Below, piece by piece: positions 52,759-61,168 of a stretch of DNA of 64,000 bases; within the stretch, counting starts at the first letter, position 1, and each line of letters begins with the position of its first letter. Both the position numbers and the translations under genes were made by a program. Source of the DNA: Tropicimonas sp. IMCC34011 (GTDB lineage Bacteria; Pseudomonadota; Alphaproteobacteria; Rhodobacterales; Rhodobacteraceae); contig NZ_QMEJ01000003.1 in the NCBI RefSeq assembly GCF_003390865.1, positions 434,001 through 498,000 of the forward strand. Direction: 5' to 3'. A model generated the notes under the pieces. The model did no database searches. It saw only the letters and a list, made by a program, of their open reading frames with translations, and was not told the origin of the DNA.

Positions 52759-54012
52759 ATGAAGAAACTGCTAATGGCGTCCACGCTTGCCGTGACTTTC
52801 GGGTCCGGCGTGCAGGCGCAGGAAACCGAAATTCGCGTTCACTACGCGATCCCGACGATCTGGGCCGACACCCAGCAACTGCTGGCCGACGCCTTCATGG
52901 AGCAGAACCCCGATATCCAGATCACGCTGGACGGGGCTGCCGAAGGCTACGAGGACGGTGTGCAGCGCCTGCTGCGGGAGTCGATCTCTGGCACCGGGCC
53001 CGATGTCGCCTATGTCGGCCTCAACCTCTGGCGCGTGCTCGAGGATCGCGGGCTGGCCCAGCCGCTCGACGGCTACCTCGGCGACGATCCGCTCTCGCAG
53101 GGCTACACGCCCGCGCTGCTGTCGCTGGGGCAGTTTGAGGACACGCAGTATGCGCTCGCCACCTCGGCCTCGACGCTGGTGATGTACGTGAACCCGGTGC
53201 TGGTCGAGCAGGCGGGCGGGTCGATGGAAGACTTCCCCGACACCTTCGACGGCGTGATCGAGCTGGCGGCAAAGATCGATGCCATCGACGCTGCCACCGA
53301 CGGTGTCTGGATCGCGCCGCATGACTGGCGCTTCCAGTCCCTCCTTGGCTCCTACGGTGGCCGCCCGATGAACGAGGACGAGAGCGACATCACCTTCGAC
53401 AGCCCCGAGGGCATCGCCGCGGCCGGTCTCTACCAGCGCTTCGCCGAGGAAGGGGGCATGAAGTCCTACTCGGAAAACGACGCGCGCCAGACCTTCCCCG
53501 CGGGGACGCTGGGCATCATGTTCGAAAGCTCCTCCCTCCAGGCGCGCTTTGCGGAAGGGGCAGGGGACAAGTTCGACCTGACGGTGAAGCCGCTTCCAGT
53601 CGCGGCGGAGGATGACTCGCAGGTTTATTTCCCGACCGGCGGCTCTGCCATCGTCATGCTGACCGATGACGAGGCCAAGCAGCAGGCGGCGTGGGACTAC
53701 ATGGCCTTCGTGACCGGCCCCGAAGGCCAGAAGATCATCGTGGAAAACACCGGCTATGCCCCGGCGAATGCCCTCGTGATCGAGGATGAGAGCTACCTTG
53801 GCAATTTCTACGCGGACAATCCCAACGCCCGCGTCGCCCATACCCAGGTCGCGAACTACGCCGGCCCCTGGTATGCCTTCCCGGGCCCTGACGGCGTGGC
53901 CGCGACCGATCTGATCGCCGCAGCTCTGGTTGAAGTGACCGAGGGTGCCGACACCGAGGCAACCATCGAAGACCTGGCCGACACCCTGCGCGGCATACTC
54001 GGCATGCAGTAA
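52759..54012 (+). CDS. ABC importer extracellular solute-binding protein (UgpB-like, family 1)
   Basis: A 417-residue periplasmic binding protein with a signal peptide (MKKLLMASTLAVTFGSGVQA). The mature N-terminus QETEIRVHYAIPTIW and the GPDVAYVGLNLWRVLEDRGL block are typical of the sugar/glycerol-phosphate binding group. aaggagg precedes the ATG. The likely ligand, a phosphorylated polyol, sugar or diester, is inferred from the DeoR regulator and the phosphate transporter next door, not from binding residues. Confidence 0.9.
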   Translation: MKKLLMASTLAVTFGSGVQAQETEIRVHYAIPTIWADTQQLLADAFMEQNPDIQITLDGAAEGYEDGVQRLLRESISGTGPDVAYVGLNLWRVLEDRGLAQPLDGYLGDDPLSQGYTPALLSLGQFEDTQYALATSASTLVMYVNPVLVEQAGGSMEDFPDTFDGVIELAAKIDAIDAATDGVWIAPHDWRFQSLLGSYGGRPMNEDESDITFDSPEGIAAAGLYQRFAEEGGMKSYSENDARQTFPAGTLGIMFESSSLQARFAEGAGDKFDLTVKPLPVAAEDDSQVYFPTGGSAIVMLTDDEAKQQAAWDYMAFVTGPEGQKIIVENTGYAPANALVIEDESYLGNFYADNPNARVAHTQVANYAGPWYAFPGPDGVAATDLIAAALVEVTEGADTEATIEDLADTLRGILGMQ

Positions 54013-54116
54013 CGCGATCCCGGAGCGGGCGCGCGGACTGATGTTTCGCGCGCCCGCGCCGTATTTCTCACATGCCCGTCGTGCCACTGCGCGCGACCGG
54101 CATAGAGGGCTCTTCC

Positions 54117-55739
54117 GTGACCATATTAAATTTTATCGTTCAGCTTATGAGCGGCGCGATGCTGCTCCTGTTCTCGGTCCGCTTCATGCGGATCGGCATC
54201 GAGCGTCTGTGGAGCGCGGAGATCCGCGACAGTCTGAGCGACCGCTCCTCTCACCTGCAGAACCTCGCCAAGGGCACGGTGCTCGGCTTCGTGATGCAGG
54301 GTGGCACGGTGGTGATGCTGATGGCTGCCGGCCTTGCTGGGACGGGGGCGGTACCGCTGGTTTCTGCCGCGGTGCTGGCGCTGGGGGCGGACCTCGGGTC
54401 GGCGCTGGCAGTGCGGTTCCTGCATCTGCCGATTGCGGCCCTGGGTCCGCTTGCCATCCTGATCGGCGCAACGGTCTACCTGCGGTCGGACAAGCCGCGG
54501 CTGCGGAACCTCGGCCGGGTCGTGCTCGGCCTCGGGCTGATCCTGCTTTCGCTGTCGATCATCCGCGGGACGGTGGAACCCATCAGCTCCCTCGACGGGG
54601 TGGCGGCGGCGGTGGATTACCTGAACCGTGACGTCGTGACGGCGGCGCTGGCAGGGATCGTGCTGACCTTCGTGATGCATTCGAGTGTTGCGGCGGTGCT
54701 GACGGCGGTGGCCTTCGCGGCGCATTCGGACATCGGCGCGATGGGCGCGCTCGGCTTCATGCTCGGCTGCAATATCGGCAGTGCGCTGCTGCCGCTGTGG
54801 CTTCTCAACTCCCACAACGAGCGGACCAAGGCGGTCGCGGCCTCCGTCGCGATCCTGCGGGTGGGCTTCGCGGCGGTGCTGATCGGAGTCATCGCCCTGT
54901 CGCGCGACGCGGTCGAGGCGCGGGTGGGCTGGCACGCGGACGAGGCGATGCTGCTGGGGCACCTGCTGTTCAACGCCGCGCTCCTTGCCCTCACGCCGAT
55001 CTGCGTCTGGCTCTGCGCCACCTTGGAGCGTCGGCTCGTCACGACCTCCGACGCGGAGGACGCGACGCTGACGCTCGGCGTGACGGAGGAGGACGGGCTG
55101 GCGCTGCCGGCGCTGAAGCGCAAGCTGTCCGGCATGCTGGACCTCGCCGCCAAGATGCTGGACGAGGTCATGCGCGGGGCACACGACCCGCAAAGGCTCG
55201 ACGATCTCGAGGCGCGGATGAACGGCGCGCTCGAACAGATCCGCCAGTTCTACGCAACCGTGCCGGGCGGGGACGGGGCGGACCTTCACGAGATGAGCCA
55301 GGTCCTGCACTATGCGATCCGCGTCGAACGCTGCGGAGACATTCTTGCCGGGCGGCTTCATGCGCTACGGGTCGAGCAGGCCGGGGCAGGGGTCACGTTC
55401 TCGGCCCCGGGCCTTGAGGAGATCGAGGAGCTGGCTGGGGCGCTGCGCCAGACGCTGCTGCTGGCGCATAACGCGATCTGGACCGGCGATGCCGCAACCG
55501 CCGAGCGGCTGGTCCGCCACAAGCAGCGGGTTTCCGACCTGGAGACGGCGAGCCGGGCCAACCACCTCGACCGGCTGAGAGGCGGCAACCTTGTCAGCCT
55601 GAGTTCGAGCGACCACCACCTCGAGACCATCGCCTCGCTCAAGGAGGTCAACAGCAAGCTCGCCACCATCGGCTACGCCATCCTCGACCGCGCCGGGGGA
55701 CTGAAGAAGACGCGGCTCAAGTCCGGCGCGCGGCCCTAA
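54117..55739 (+). CDS. Na/Pi-cotransporter II-like membrane protein with PhoU domain
   Basis: A 540-residue protein with about eight to ten transmembrane segments in two inverted halves and a cytoplasmic PhoU-like helical domain (about 360-540). The two usual QSSS substrate motifs are degenerate: MQGGTVVML in the first half and MHSSVAAVL in the second. A GTG start at 54117 with agaggg upstream is preferred; an ATG at 54072 lacks a ribosome site. Bacterial relatives move phosphate, often outward. As the last gene of the importer block it could discharge phosphate released from imported organophosphates. Confidence 0.85.
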   Translation: MTILNFIVQLMSGAMLLLFSVRFMRIGIERLWSAEIRDSLSDRSSHLQNLAKGTVLGFVMQGGTVVMLMAAGLAGTGAVPLVSAAVLALGADLGSALAVRFLHLPIAALGPLAILIGATVYLRSDKPRLRNLGRVVLGLGLILLSLSIIRGTVEPISSLDGVAAAVDYLNRDVVTAALAGIVLTFVMHSSVAAVLTAVAFAAHSDIGAMGALGFMLGCNIGSALLPLWLLNSHNERTKAVAASVAILRVGFAAVLIGVIALSRDAVEARVGWHADEAMLLGHLLFNAALLALTPICVWLCATLERRLVTTSDAEDATLTLGVTEEDGLALPALKRKLSGMLDLAAKMLDEVMRGAHDPQRLDDLEARMNGALEQIRQFYATVPGGDGADLHEMSQVLHYAIRVERCGDILAGRLHALRVEQAGAGVTFSAPGLEEIEELAGALRQTLLLAHNAIWTGDAATAERLVRHKQRVSDLETASRANHLDRLRGGNLVSLSSSDHHLETIASLKEVNSKLATIGYAILDRAGGLKKTRLKSGARP

Positions 55740-55940
55740 GCAAGGCGGGACGGGCAGATCCGGCTTGCCGTCTTCGGGCTGCTTGAAATCGCCGCGGAGA
55801 AGCCCGCTTCGATCGGGCACACCCTCAGTGAACGCAGAATCGCGACGCAGGAGGACCAGCCGAAGCTGCCATCTGTGCGTCGCGCACCCGCGCCGTTCGG
55901 GCGGGCTACGATCGGAAATGCCGGTGTAGTGAGAGATTTA

Positions 55941-56015
55941 TGGTGCCGCAGGGGAGGATTGAACTCCCGACCTCACCCTTACCAAGGGTGCGCTCTACCA
56001 CTGAGCTACTGCGGC
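55941..56015 (-). tRNA. tRNA-Thr (anticodon GGT)
   Basis: A complete cloverleaf on the minus strand: acceptor GCCGCAG/CTGCGGC, D arm GCTC-AGTGGTA-GAGC, anticodon stem CACCC/GGGTG around TTGGTAA with GGT, T arm GGGAG-TTCAATC-CTCCC. CCA is encoded at 55941-55943. Its 3' end faces the DeoR-transporter block. The 200 bases between that block and this gene hold no recognisable gene. Confidence 0.97.
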
Positions 56016-56126
56016 GCCGGAGCGTGGGCGGGTATTACCGTCTCCAGCCATGAGCGCAAGCGATTTCTGGCGCGCCCCGTCGCTATCGCTTGGCATCCGG
56101 GGGCAGGGCGTCGTAGATGCGCCGCG

Positions 56127-56318
56127 ATGGGCAAGTCAGACAACACATCGGACCGCTCGGAGCGGCTCAAGCAGGCGCTGCGGGCGAATCTGCGGCGGCG
56201 CAAGGCGCCTCCGCGCTCGCCGGGCGAGGGGTCCGGGGCGACTGACGAGGCAGACAAGGCGTCCCGCGAGACGGATGCCGGATCAAACGCGGAAAAGGGA
56301 TCGCAGCAGGATGGATAG
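56127..56318 (+). CDS. Small charged protein upstream of murA
   Basis: A 63-residue hydrophilic protein: [22 protein letters not shown] is a basic helix of a pattern I recall in a small conserved protein before murA in Rhodobacterales, followed by a low-complexity Gly/Ser/Glu tail. It overlaps murA by eight bases, suggesting coupled translation. Function is unknown. Confidence 0.7.
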   Translation: MGKSDNTSDRSERLKQALRANLRRRKAPPRSPGEGSGATDEADKASRETDAGSNAEKGSQQDG

Positions 56319-57585
56319 GATCGTCGTCGAGGGCGGAGTGCCGCTGGAAGGCCGCATCGAGATTTCGGGAGCCAAAAACGCGTGCCTGGCGCTCATGCCG
56401 GCGGCGCTGCTGTCGGAGGAGCCGCTGACGCTGACCAACGCGCCGCTTCTGTCGGACATCCGCACGATGACCGCGCTCCTGCAATCGCTCGGCGTCGAGG
56501 TGTCGGGGCTTCAAGGCGGCCACGTTCTCGCCATGTCCGGAGCCTCGGTGGACAACCATACCGCGGACTACGACATCGTTCGCAAGATGCGCGCCTCCAT
56601 CCTCGTCCTGGGGCCGATGCTCGCGCGGTACGGTGATGCCACCGTCTCCCTGCCGGGCGGCTGCGCCATCGGGGCGCGCCCTGTGGACCTGCACCTGCGC
56701 GCACTCGAGGCAATGGGCGCCGAGCTCGACCTCAGGGAGGGCTACGTCCATGCCCGTGCGCCGGGCGGCCGGCTGAAGGGAGCGGACTTCACCTTCCCGC
56801 TCGTCTCCGTCGGTGCGACCGAGAACGCGCTTCTCGCTGCCACTCTCGCCGAAGGCACCACGATCCTGCGCAATGCCGCGCGGGAGCCCGAGATCGCCGA
56901 CCTCGCCCGCTGCCTGCGCGCGATGGGGGCCCGGATCGAGGGCGAAGGCACGTCCGAGATCACCATCGAGGGCCGGGACAGCCTGCACGGCGCGACCTAT
57001 CCCGTCATTGCCGACCGGATCGAGCTCGGCACCTACATGCTGGCCCCCGCGATCACCGGCGGACGCGTCGAACTCGTCGGCGGCTCTCGCGAGCTCGTCG
57101 CGGCGTTCGCTGACAAGCTGGAGGCGGCCGGCGTGGATATCGAGGAGAGCGCGGACGGTCTCGTCGTCTCCCGCCGCAACGGTCCGCTGAAGGCGGTGGA
57201 CGTTCGCACGGAACCTTTCCCCGGTTTCCCCACTGACCTTCAGGCGCAGATGATGGCGATGCTCTGCGTGGCCGAGGGAAAGAGCAAGCTGGAAGAGATG
57301 ATTTTCGAGAACCGCTTCATGCACGCGCCCGAGCTGATCCGGATGGGCGCCTCCATCGACGTGCACGGCGGCACGGCGACGGTCACGGGCGTCGAGCGTC
57401 TGAAGGGCGCGCCGGTCATGGCGACCGACCTGCGCGCGTCGGTGTCGCTGGTCCTCGCAGGGCTCGCGGCGGAGGGCGAGACGCAGGTCAAGCGCGTCTA
57501 TCACCTCGATCGCGGCTACGAGCGTCTGGAAGAGAAGCTCCGGGCCTGCGGCGCGCGGATCAGGCGGGAGCCGGACGATGGCTGA
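56311..57585 (+). CDS. murA: UDP-N-acetylglucosamine 1-carboxyvinyltransferase
   Basis: A 424-residue enzyme of the EPSP-synthase fold that adds enolpyruvate to UDP-GlcNAc, the first step of peptidoglycan precursor synthesis. The catalytic cysteine is C118 in [15 protein letters not shown], so it should be fosfomycin-sensitive in principle. [24 protein letters not shown] is the family start at 56311; upstream codons in this frame are non-coding. It overlaps the following DUF2948 gene by eight bases. Confidence 0.97.
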   Translation: MDRIVVEGGVPLEGRIEISGAKNACLALMPAALLSEEPLTLTNAPLLSDIRTMTALLQSLGVEVSGLQGGHVLAMSGASVDNHTADYDIVRKMRASILVLGPMLARYGDATVSLPGGCAIGARPVDLHLRALEAMGAELDLREGYVHARAPGGRLKGADFTFPLVSVGATENALLAATLAEGTTILRNAAREPEIADLARCLRAMGARIEGEGTSEITIEGRDSLHGATYPVIADRIELGTYMLAPAITGGRVELVGGSRELVAAFADKLEAAGVDIEESADGLVVSRRNGPLKAVDVRTEPFPGFPTDLQAQMMAMLCVAEGKSKLEEMIFENRFMHAPELIRMGASIDVHGGTATVTGVERLKGAPVMATDLRASVSLVLAGLAAEGETQVKRVYHLDRGYERLEEKLRACGARIRREPDDG

Positions 57586-58096
57586 TCGCAGTCAGTCCTC
57601 CGGTGCGACGCAGGGCGATGCGCGGTTCGAGGATGGCGGCCCGGCCTCCGACATGCCGCTCTTCATCAAGGCGATGGATGCCGCGTCGCTGCCGGTGATC
57701 TCGGCCTTGGTGCAGGATGCCGTCTACCCGATTACCGAGATGCGCATCCAGAAGACGAAGCGCCGCTTTGCCGCGCTGATCAACCGGTTCCGCTGGGAAG
57801 ATGCGGATGCGGCGCGCGCCGAAGGGCGGCCCTTCGAGCGGGTCCAGAGCCTGCTTCTGGTCGAGGACATGATCGGGGCGAAGACCACGGGCATCGATCG
57901 CTCGGACCCGGATCTGGTCCTGTCGCTTCTCTCGATCGGCTTCGAGCCGGGGGAGGACGGGACGGGGCGGCTGATCCTGACGCTGGCGGGGGACGGGGCC
58001 GTTGCGCTCGATGTCGAATGTCTCGACGTGTCGCTGAGGGATGTCACCCGGCCCTATGCCGCCCCCTCAGGAAAGGCGCCGCGCCACGACGTCTGA
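57578..58096 (+). CDS. DUF2948 family protein
   Basis: A 172-residue protein with the conserved [27 protein letters not shown] and [14 protein letters not shown] blocks of DUF2948, found mainly in alphaproteobacteria directly after murA. It is probably cytoplasmic and of unknown function. The ATG overlaps the murA end by eight bases. The first 25 residues are a variable hydrophilic leader. Confidence 0.88.
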   Translation: MADRSQSSGATQGDARFEDGGPASDMPLFIKAMDAASLPVISALVQDAVYPITEMRIQKTKRRFAALINRFRWEDADAARAEGRPFERVQSLLLVEDMIGAKTTGIDRSDPDLVLSLLSIGFEPGEDGTGRLILTLAGDGAVALDVECLDVSLRDVTRPYAAPSGKAPRHDV

Positions 58097-58125
58097 GACG
58101 CGGGCGCGGGCCAACTGTAGGTAAA

Positions 58126-58731
58126 TCAGACCCAGGGGCGCGCCTGGGAGGCCGTTCCCTCGAAGGCATCGATCGCGGCGACCTTCTCGAAGGTCAGGGC
58201 GATGTCGTCCAGCCCGTTGAGGAGACAGTGCTTCTTGAAGCTGTCTACCTTGAAGGAGAACACCTCGCCGTCCGACGTCGTGACCGTCTGGGCCTCGAGA
58301 TCGACGGTCATCCGGGCGTTCGCGCCCTTCTCGGCATCCTTCATCAGCGCGTCCACCTGCTCCTGCGGCAGGGCGATGGGCAGGATGCCGTTCTTGAAGC
58401 AGTTGTTGAAGAAGATGTCCGCGAAGGACGGCGCGATGACGCAGCGGATGCCGAAATCGAGCAGGGCCCACGGCGCATGCTCGCGCGAGGAGCCGCAGCC
58501 GAAATTGTCGCCGGCGACGAGGATCTCCGCGTCCCGGTAGGCGGGCTTGTTCAGCACGAAGCTGTCGATCTCGCGGCCGTCATCGTCGAAGCGCATCTCG
58601 TCGAACAGGTTCTTGCCGAGCCCGGAGCGCTTGATCGTCTTGAGGAACTGCTTGGGAATGATCATGTCGGTGTCGACATTCATCATCGGCAGCGGCGCCG
58701 CGATGCCGGTCAGGGTGGTGAACTTGTCCAT
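58126..58731 (-). CDS. leuD: 3-isopropylmalate dehydratase small subunit
   Basis: A 201-residue aconitase-swivel protein. [33 protein letters not shown] and [13 protein letters not shown] are diagnostic. With LeuC it isomerises 2- to 3-isopropylmalate in leucine synthesis. leuC is not in the window. The start [15 protein letters not shown] at 58731 is the family start. It converges with the DUF2948 gene and follows serB on the same strand. Confidence 0.97.
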   Translation of the reverse strand: MDKFTTLTGIAAPLPMMNVDTDMIIPKQFLKTIKRSGLGKNLFDEMRFDDDGREIDSFVLNKPAYRDAEILVAGDNFGCGSSREHAPWALLDFGIRCVIAPSFADIFFNNCFKNGILPIALPQEQVDALMKDAEKGANARMTVDLEAQTVTTSDGEVFSFKVDSFKKHCLLNGLDDIALTFEKVAAIDAFEGTASQARPWV

Positions 58732-58835
58732 GGCTTTCGCTCCTGAGGCTGACGCGCGAGGGCATACAGGGCAGGCGCCGCGCGAGCAAGTGGGCGGCCA
58801 TGGCGCGGGGCGGCGCCGGCCCATGATGTGCGAGG

Positions 58836-59708
58836 TCAGGCGAACTCGCTCTTCGCGTAGCCTTGCAGGTAGAGAAGGGCGGTCAGATCGCCATGGTTGA
58901 TGCGCAGCTCGCATTCCGCGGCGACCGCGGGTTTGGCATGAAGGGCGACGCCGGAGCCCGCAAGGTGGAGCATCCCGAGATCGTTCGCCCCGTCACCGAC
59001 GGCGATGGCGTCCGCCGGCGTGAGGCCAAGCTCAGCCGTGACCTCGGTCAGTGCGTCCACCTTGGCCTGACGCCCCAGAATCGGCTCGGCAACCTCGCCC
59101 GTCAGGCGCCCATCCTCGGCCAGCAACGTGTTGGCGCGGTTCCTGTCGAAGCCGAGGAGGCCGGCGATGCGGGTGGTGAAAGCGGTAAAGCCGCCCGAGA
59201 CCAGCAGCGTCTCGGCGCCGTCCCTCTTCATCGTCGCAACGAGCGTGCGGCCACCGGGAGCGAGGGTGATGCGGCTGTCCAGCACCTCGCCGATGACGCT
59301 TTCGGGAAGGTCCTTCAGGAGTGCCACGCGTTCGCGCAGCGCGCCCTCGAAATCCAACTCGCCGTTCATCGCACGGGCCGTGATCTCCGAGACATGGGGG
59401 CCGACGCCGGCCATGTCCGCCAGCTCGTCGATGCATTCCTGCTCGATCATCGTGCTGTCCATGTCCGCGATCAGAAGGCGCTTGCGGCGCCCTTCGGCGG
59501 GTTGAACGCACATGTCCACGCCGCGCGCCTGAAGCTCCTCCCAGATCTCCCAGCGATTGCCGGGCAGGGCGGGGACGGTGAACTCCGCCGCCTCGTCCGG
59601 CGCAAGCCAGACCGCGTCCCCGCCGCCCGTCGCATCGCGCAGGGACGAAACGAGGGCGGGATCGAGTGCGGGGTCTTTCGGGCTGGTCAGGAGCGTGACG
59701 ACGAACAT
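58836..59708 (-). CDS. serB: Phosphoserine phosphatase
   Basis: A 290-residue HAD-family phosphatase: the nucleophile motif is DMDST at 82-86 and the metal-binding end motif is [11 protein letters not shown]. An N-terminal domain of about 75 residues precedes the core, as in many alphaproteobacterial SerB proteins. It performs the last step of serine synthesis and is divergent from serC-serA, which perform the other two, so the three-enzyme pathway is complete here. Confidence 0.96.
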   Translation of the reverse strand: MFVVTLLTSPKDPALDPALVSSLRDATGGGDAVWLAPDEAAEFTVPALPGNRWEIWEELQARGVDMCVQPAEGRRKRLLIADMDSTMIEQECIDELADMAGVGPHVSEITARAMNGELDFEGALRERVALLKDLPESVIGEVLDSRITLAPGGRTLVATMKRDGAETLLVSGGFTAFTTRIAGLLGFDRNRANTLLAEDGRLTGEVAEPILGRQAKVDALTEVTAELGLTPADAIAVGDGANDLGMLHLAGSGVALHAKPAVAAECELRINHGDLTALLYLQGYAKSEFA

Positions 59709-59859
59709 GGAAGGCGTCTCCGGAGGGATTTGTGCGGCAGGGCGCTTCTACGCGCGCCGCCGGGGCGGGGTCCAGATCGCCGGGCGTCTCCGGCGGGAGT
59801 AATCGGCTCTTCCCGAGGGCGAAGGGGAAGTTCGCAAGATAGGCACTTGCAACCGTGCG

Positions 59860-59929
59860 GCCGTGATGTATGTCCGGCGGCGGGACACCCCTCCCCAACG
59901 AGGGGCGCTTATCTGGAAGGGTAGCACCA
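59860..59929 (+). ncRNA. serC leader RNA element (candidate)
   Basis: Immediately before serC are two hairpins. TGTCC (59871-59875) pairs with GGACA (59883-59887). CCCCTC (59888-59893) pairs with GAGGGG (59900-59905) around CCCAAC. The same CCCTCC strand can instead pair with the ribosome-binding GGAAGGG at 59915-59921, with one bulge. This gives a switch between exposed and hidden translation start. It fits the described alphaproteobacterial serC RNA motif, whose last stem covers the serC ribosome site and which precedes serC-serA operons. The ligand is unknown. Confidence 0.7.
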
Positions 59930-61084
59930 ATGGCACACGATGCTCCGGCCACGCGGCCGGCCAATCCGCGTTTTTCGTCCGGCCCCTGCGCCAAACCCCC
60001 CACATACGATGTGTCGAAGCTGAGCACGGAGTCGCTCGGACGGTCTCACCGTGCCGCGATCGGCAAGGAGCGGCTGAAGCTCGCGATCGACCGCACGCGG
60101 GAGGTTCTGGAAGTTCCCGAGGACTATCGCATCGGCATCGTTCCAGGCTCCGACACCGGCGCCTTCGAGATGGCGATGTGGACCATGCTGGGCGCGCGCC
60201 CGGTCGAGATGGTCGCGTGGGAGAGCTTCGGCGCGGGCTGGGTCACCGATGCGGTCAAGCAGCTCAAGCTCGATGCGACCGTCCATGAGGCGGAGTACGG
60301 CGAGATCGTCGATCTCGCGTCCCTCGACTGGAGCCGGGACGTTTGCTTCACGTGGAACGGAACGACGAGCGGCGTTCGTGTTCCCTCCGGAGACGCGATC
60401 CCGGCGGACCGCGAGGGCCTGACGCTCTGCGACGCGACCTCGGCCGCCTTCGCGCAGGACCTTCCCTGGGACAAGCTCGATGTCGTGACCTTCTCCTGGC
60501 AGAAGGCCCTGGGCGGCGAGGCGGCGCACGGCGTCCTGATCCTGTCGCCCCGGGCCGTGGAGCGGCTCGAGAGCTACACCCCGGCCTGGCCGCTGCCGAA
60601 GATCTTCCGCCTGACGAAGGGCGGCAAACTCAACGAGGGGATCTTCCGCGGCGAGACTATCAACACCCCGTCCATGCTCTGCGTGGAGGATTACCTCTTC
60701 GCCCTCGACTGGGCGGCGTCCGTGGGCGGGCTCCGCGGCATGATCGGACGCGCCGATGCGAATACCGCGGCCATCGCGGAGTTCGTCGAGAAGAATGACT
60801 GGATCGAGTTCCTTCCGGCTGATCCGGCGATCCGCTCCAACACCTCGGTTTGCCTGAAGTTCACCGATTCGCGGATCGCGGACGGGGCGGCGTTCGCCAA
60901 GGCGGTGCAGAAGCGGCTCGAAAAAGAAGGTGTCGGGCTCGATCTGGGGGCCTACCGCGATGCGCCTCCGGGCCTGCGGATCTGGTGCGGTGCCACGGTC
61001 GAGACCGCCGATGTCGTCGCGCTGATGCCCTGGATCGACTGGGCCTTCCACGCCGAGATCGAGGCGCAGGAAGCCGCCGCCTGA
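59930..61084 (+). CDS. serC: Phosphoserine aminotransferase
   Basis: A 384-residue PLP aminotransferase of the branch found in alphaproteobacteria: [11 protein letters not shown] at the start, [13 protein letters not shown], the PLP lysine in [15 protein letters not shown] and the C-terminal [11 protein letters not shown]. It converts 3-phosphohydroxypyruvate to phosphoserine. The start at 59930 follows the ggaaggg site embedded in the leader RNA; an upstream in-frame ATG lies inside the leader and is rejected. It is followed by serA. Confidence 0.97.
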   Translation: MAHDAPATRPANPRFSSGPCAKPPTYDVSKLSTESLGRSHRAAIGKERLKLAIDRTREVLEVPEDYRIGIVPGSDTGAFEMAMWTMLGARPVEMVAWESFGAGWVTDAVKQLKLDATVHEAEYGEIVDLASLDWSRDVCFTWNGTTSGVRVPSGDAIPADREGLTLCDATSAAFAQDLPWDKLDVVTFSWQKALGGEAAHGVLILSPRAVERLESYTPAWPLPKIFRLTKGGKLNEGIFRGETINTPSMLCVEDYLFALDWAASVGGLRGMIGRADANTAAIAEFVEKNDWIEFLPADPAIRSNTSVCLKFTDSRIADGAAFAKAVQKRLEKEGVGLDLGAYRDAPPGLRIWCGATVETADVVALMPWIDWAFHAEIEAQEAAA

Positions 61085-61097
61085 TCGGACCCGATAC

Positions 61098-61131
61098 GAG
61101 CCCGGCCCCGGCATGGCCCCGGGGCGGGCTC
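61098..61131 (+). other. Intercistronic hairpin between serC and serA
   Basis: GAGCCCG (61098-61104) pairs with CGGGCTC (61125-61131), and CCCCG (61106-61110) with CGGGG (61120-61124). Only a weak CCCTTTCCC follows, so it may reduce read-through or stabilise the upstream RNA rather than end transcription. Confidence 0.5.
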
Positions 61132-61168
61132 CCTTTCCCATTTTCAAGCTTTGAAGGAGTGCCCCCTC

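Noticed and set aside
55740-55940. A possible gene or gene remnant between the Na/Pi-type gene and tRNA-Thr
   Set aside because: Short open stretches exist, but none has a start, ribosome site or recognisable similarity.
48369-56015. tRNA-Thr as a proven integration site
   Set aside because: No integrase gene and no copy of the tRNA 3' end near the left junction were found, so only proximity is reported.
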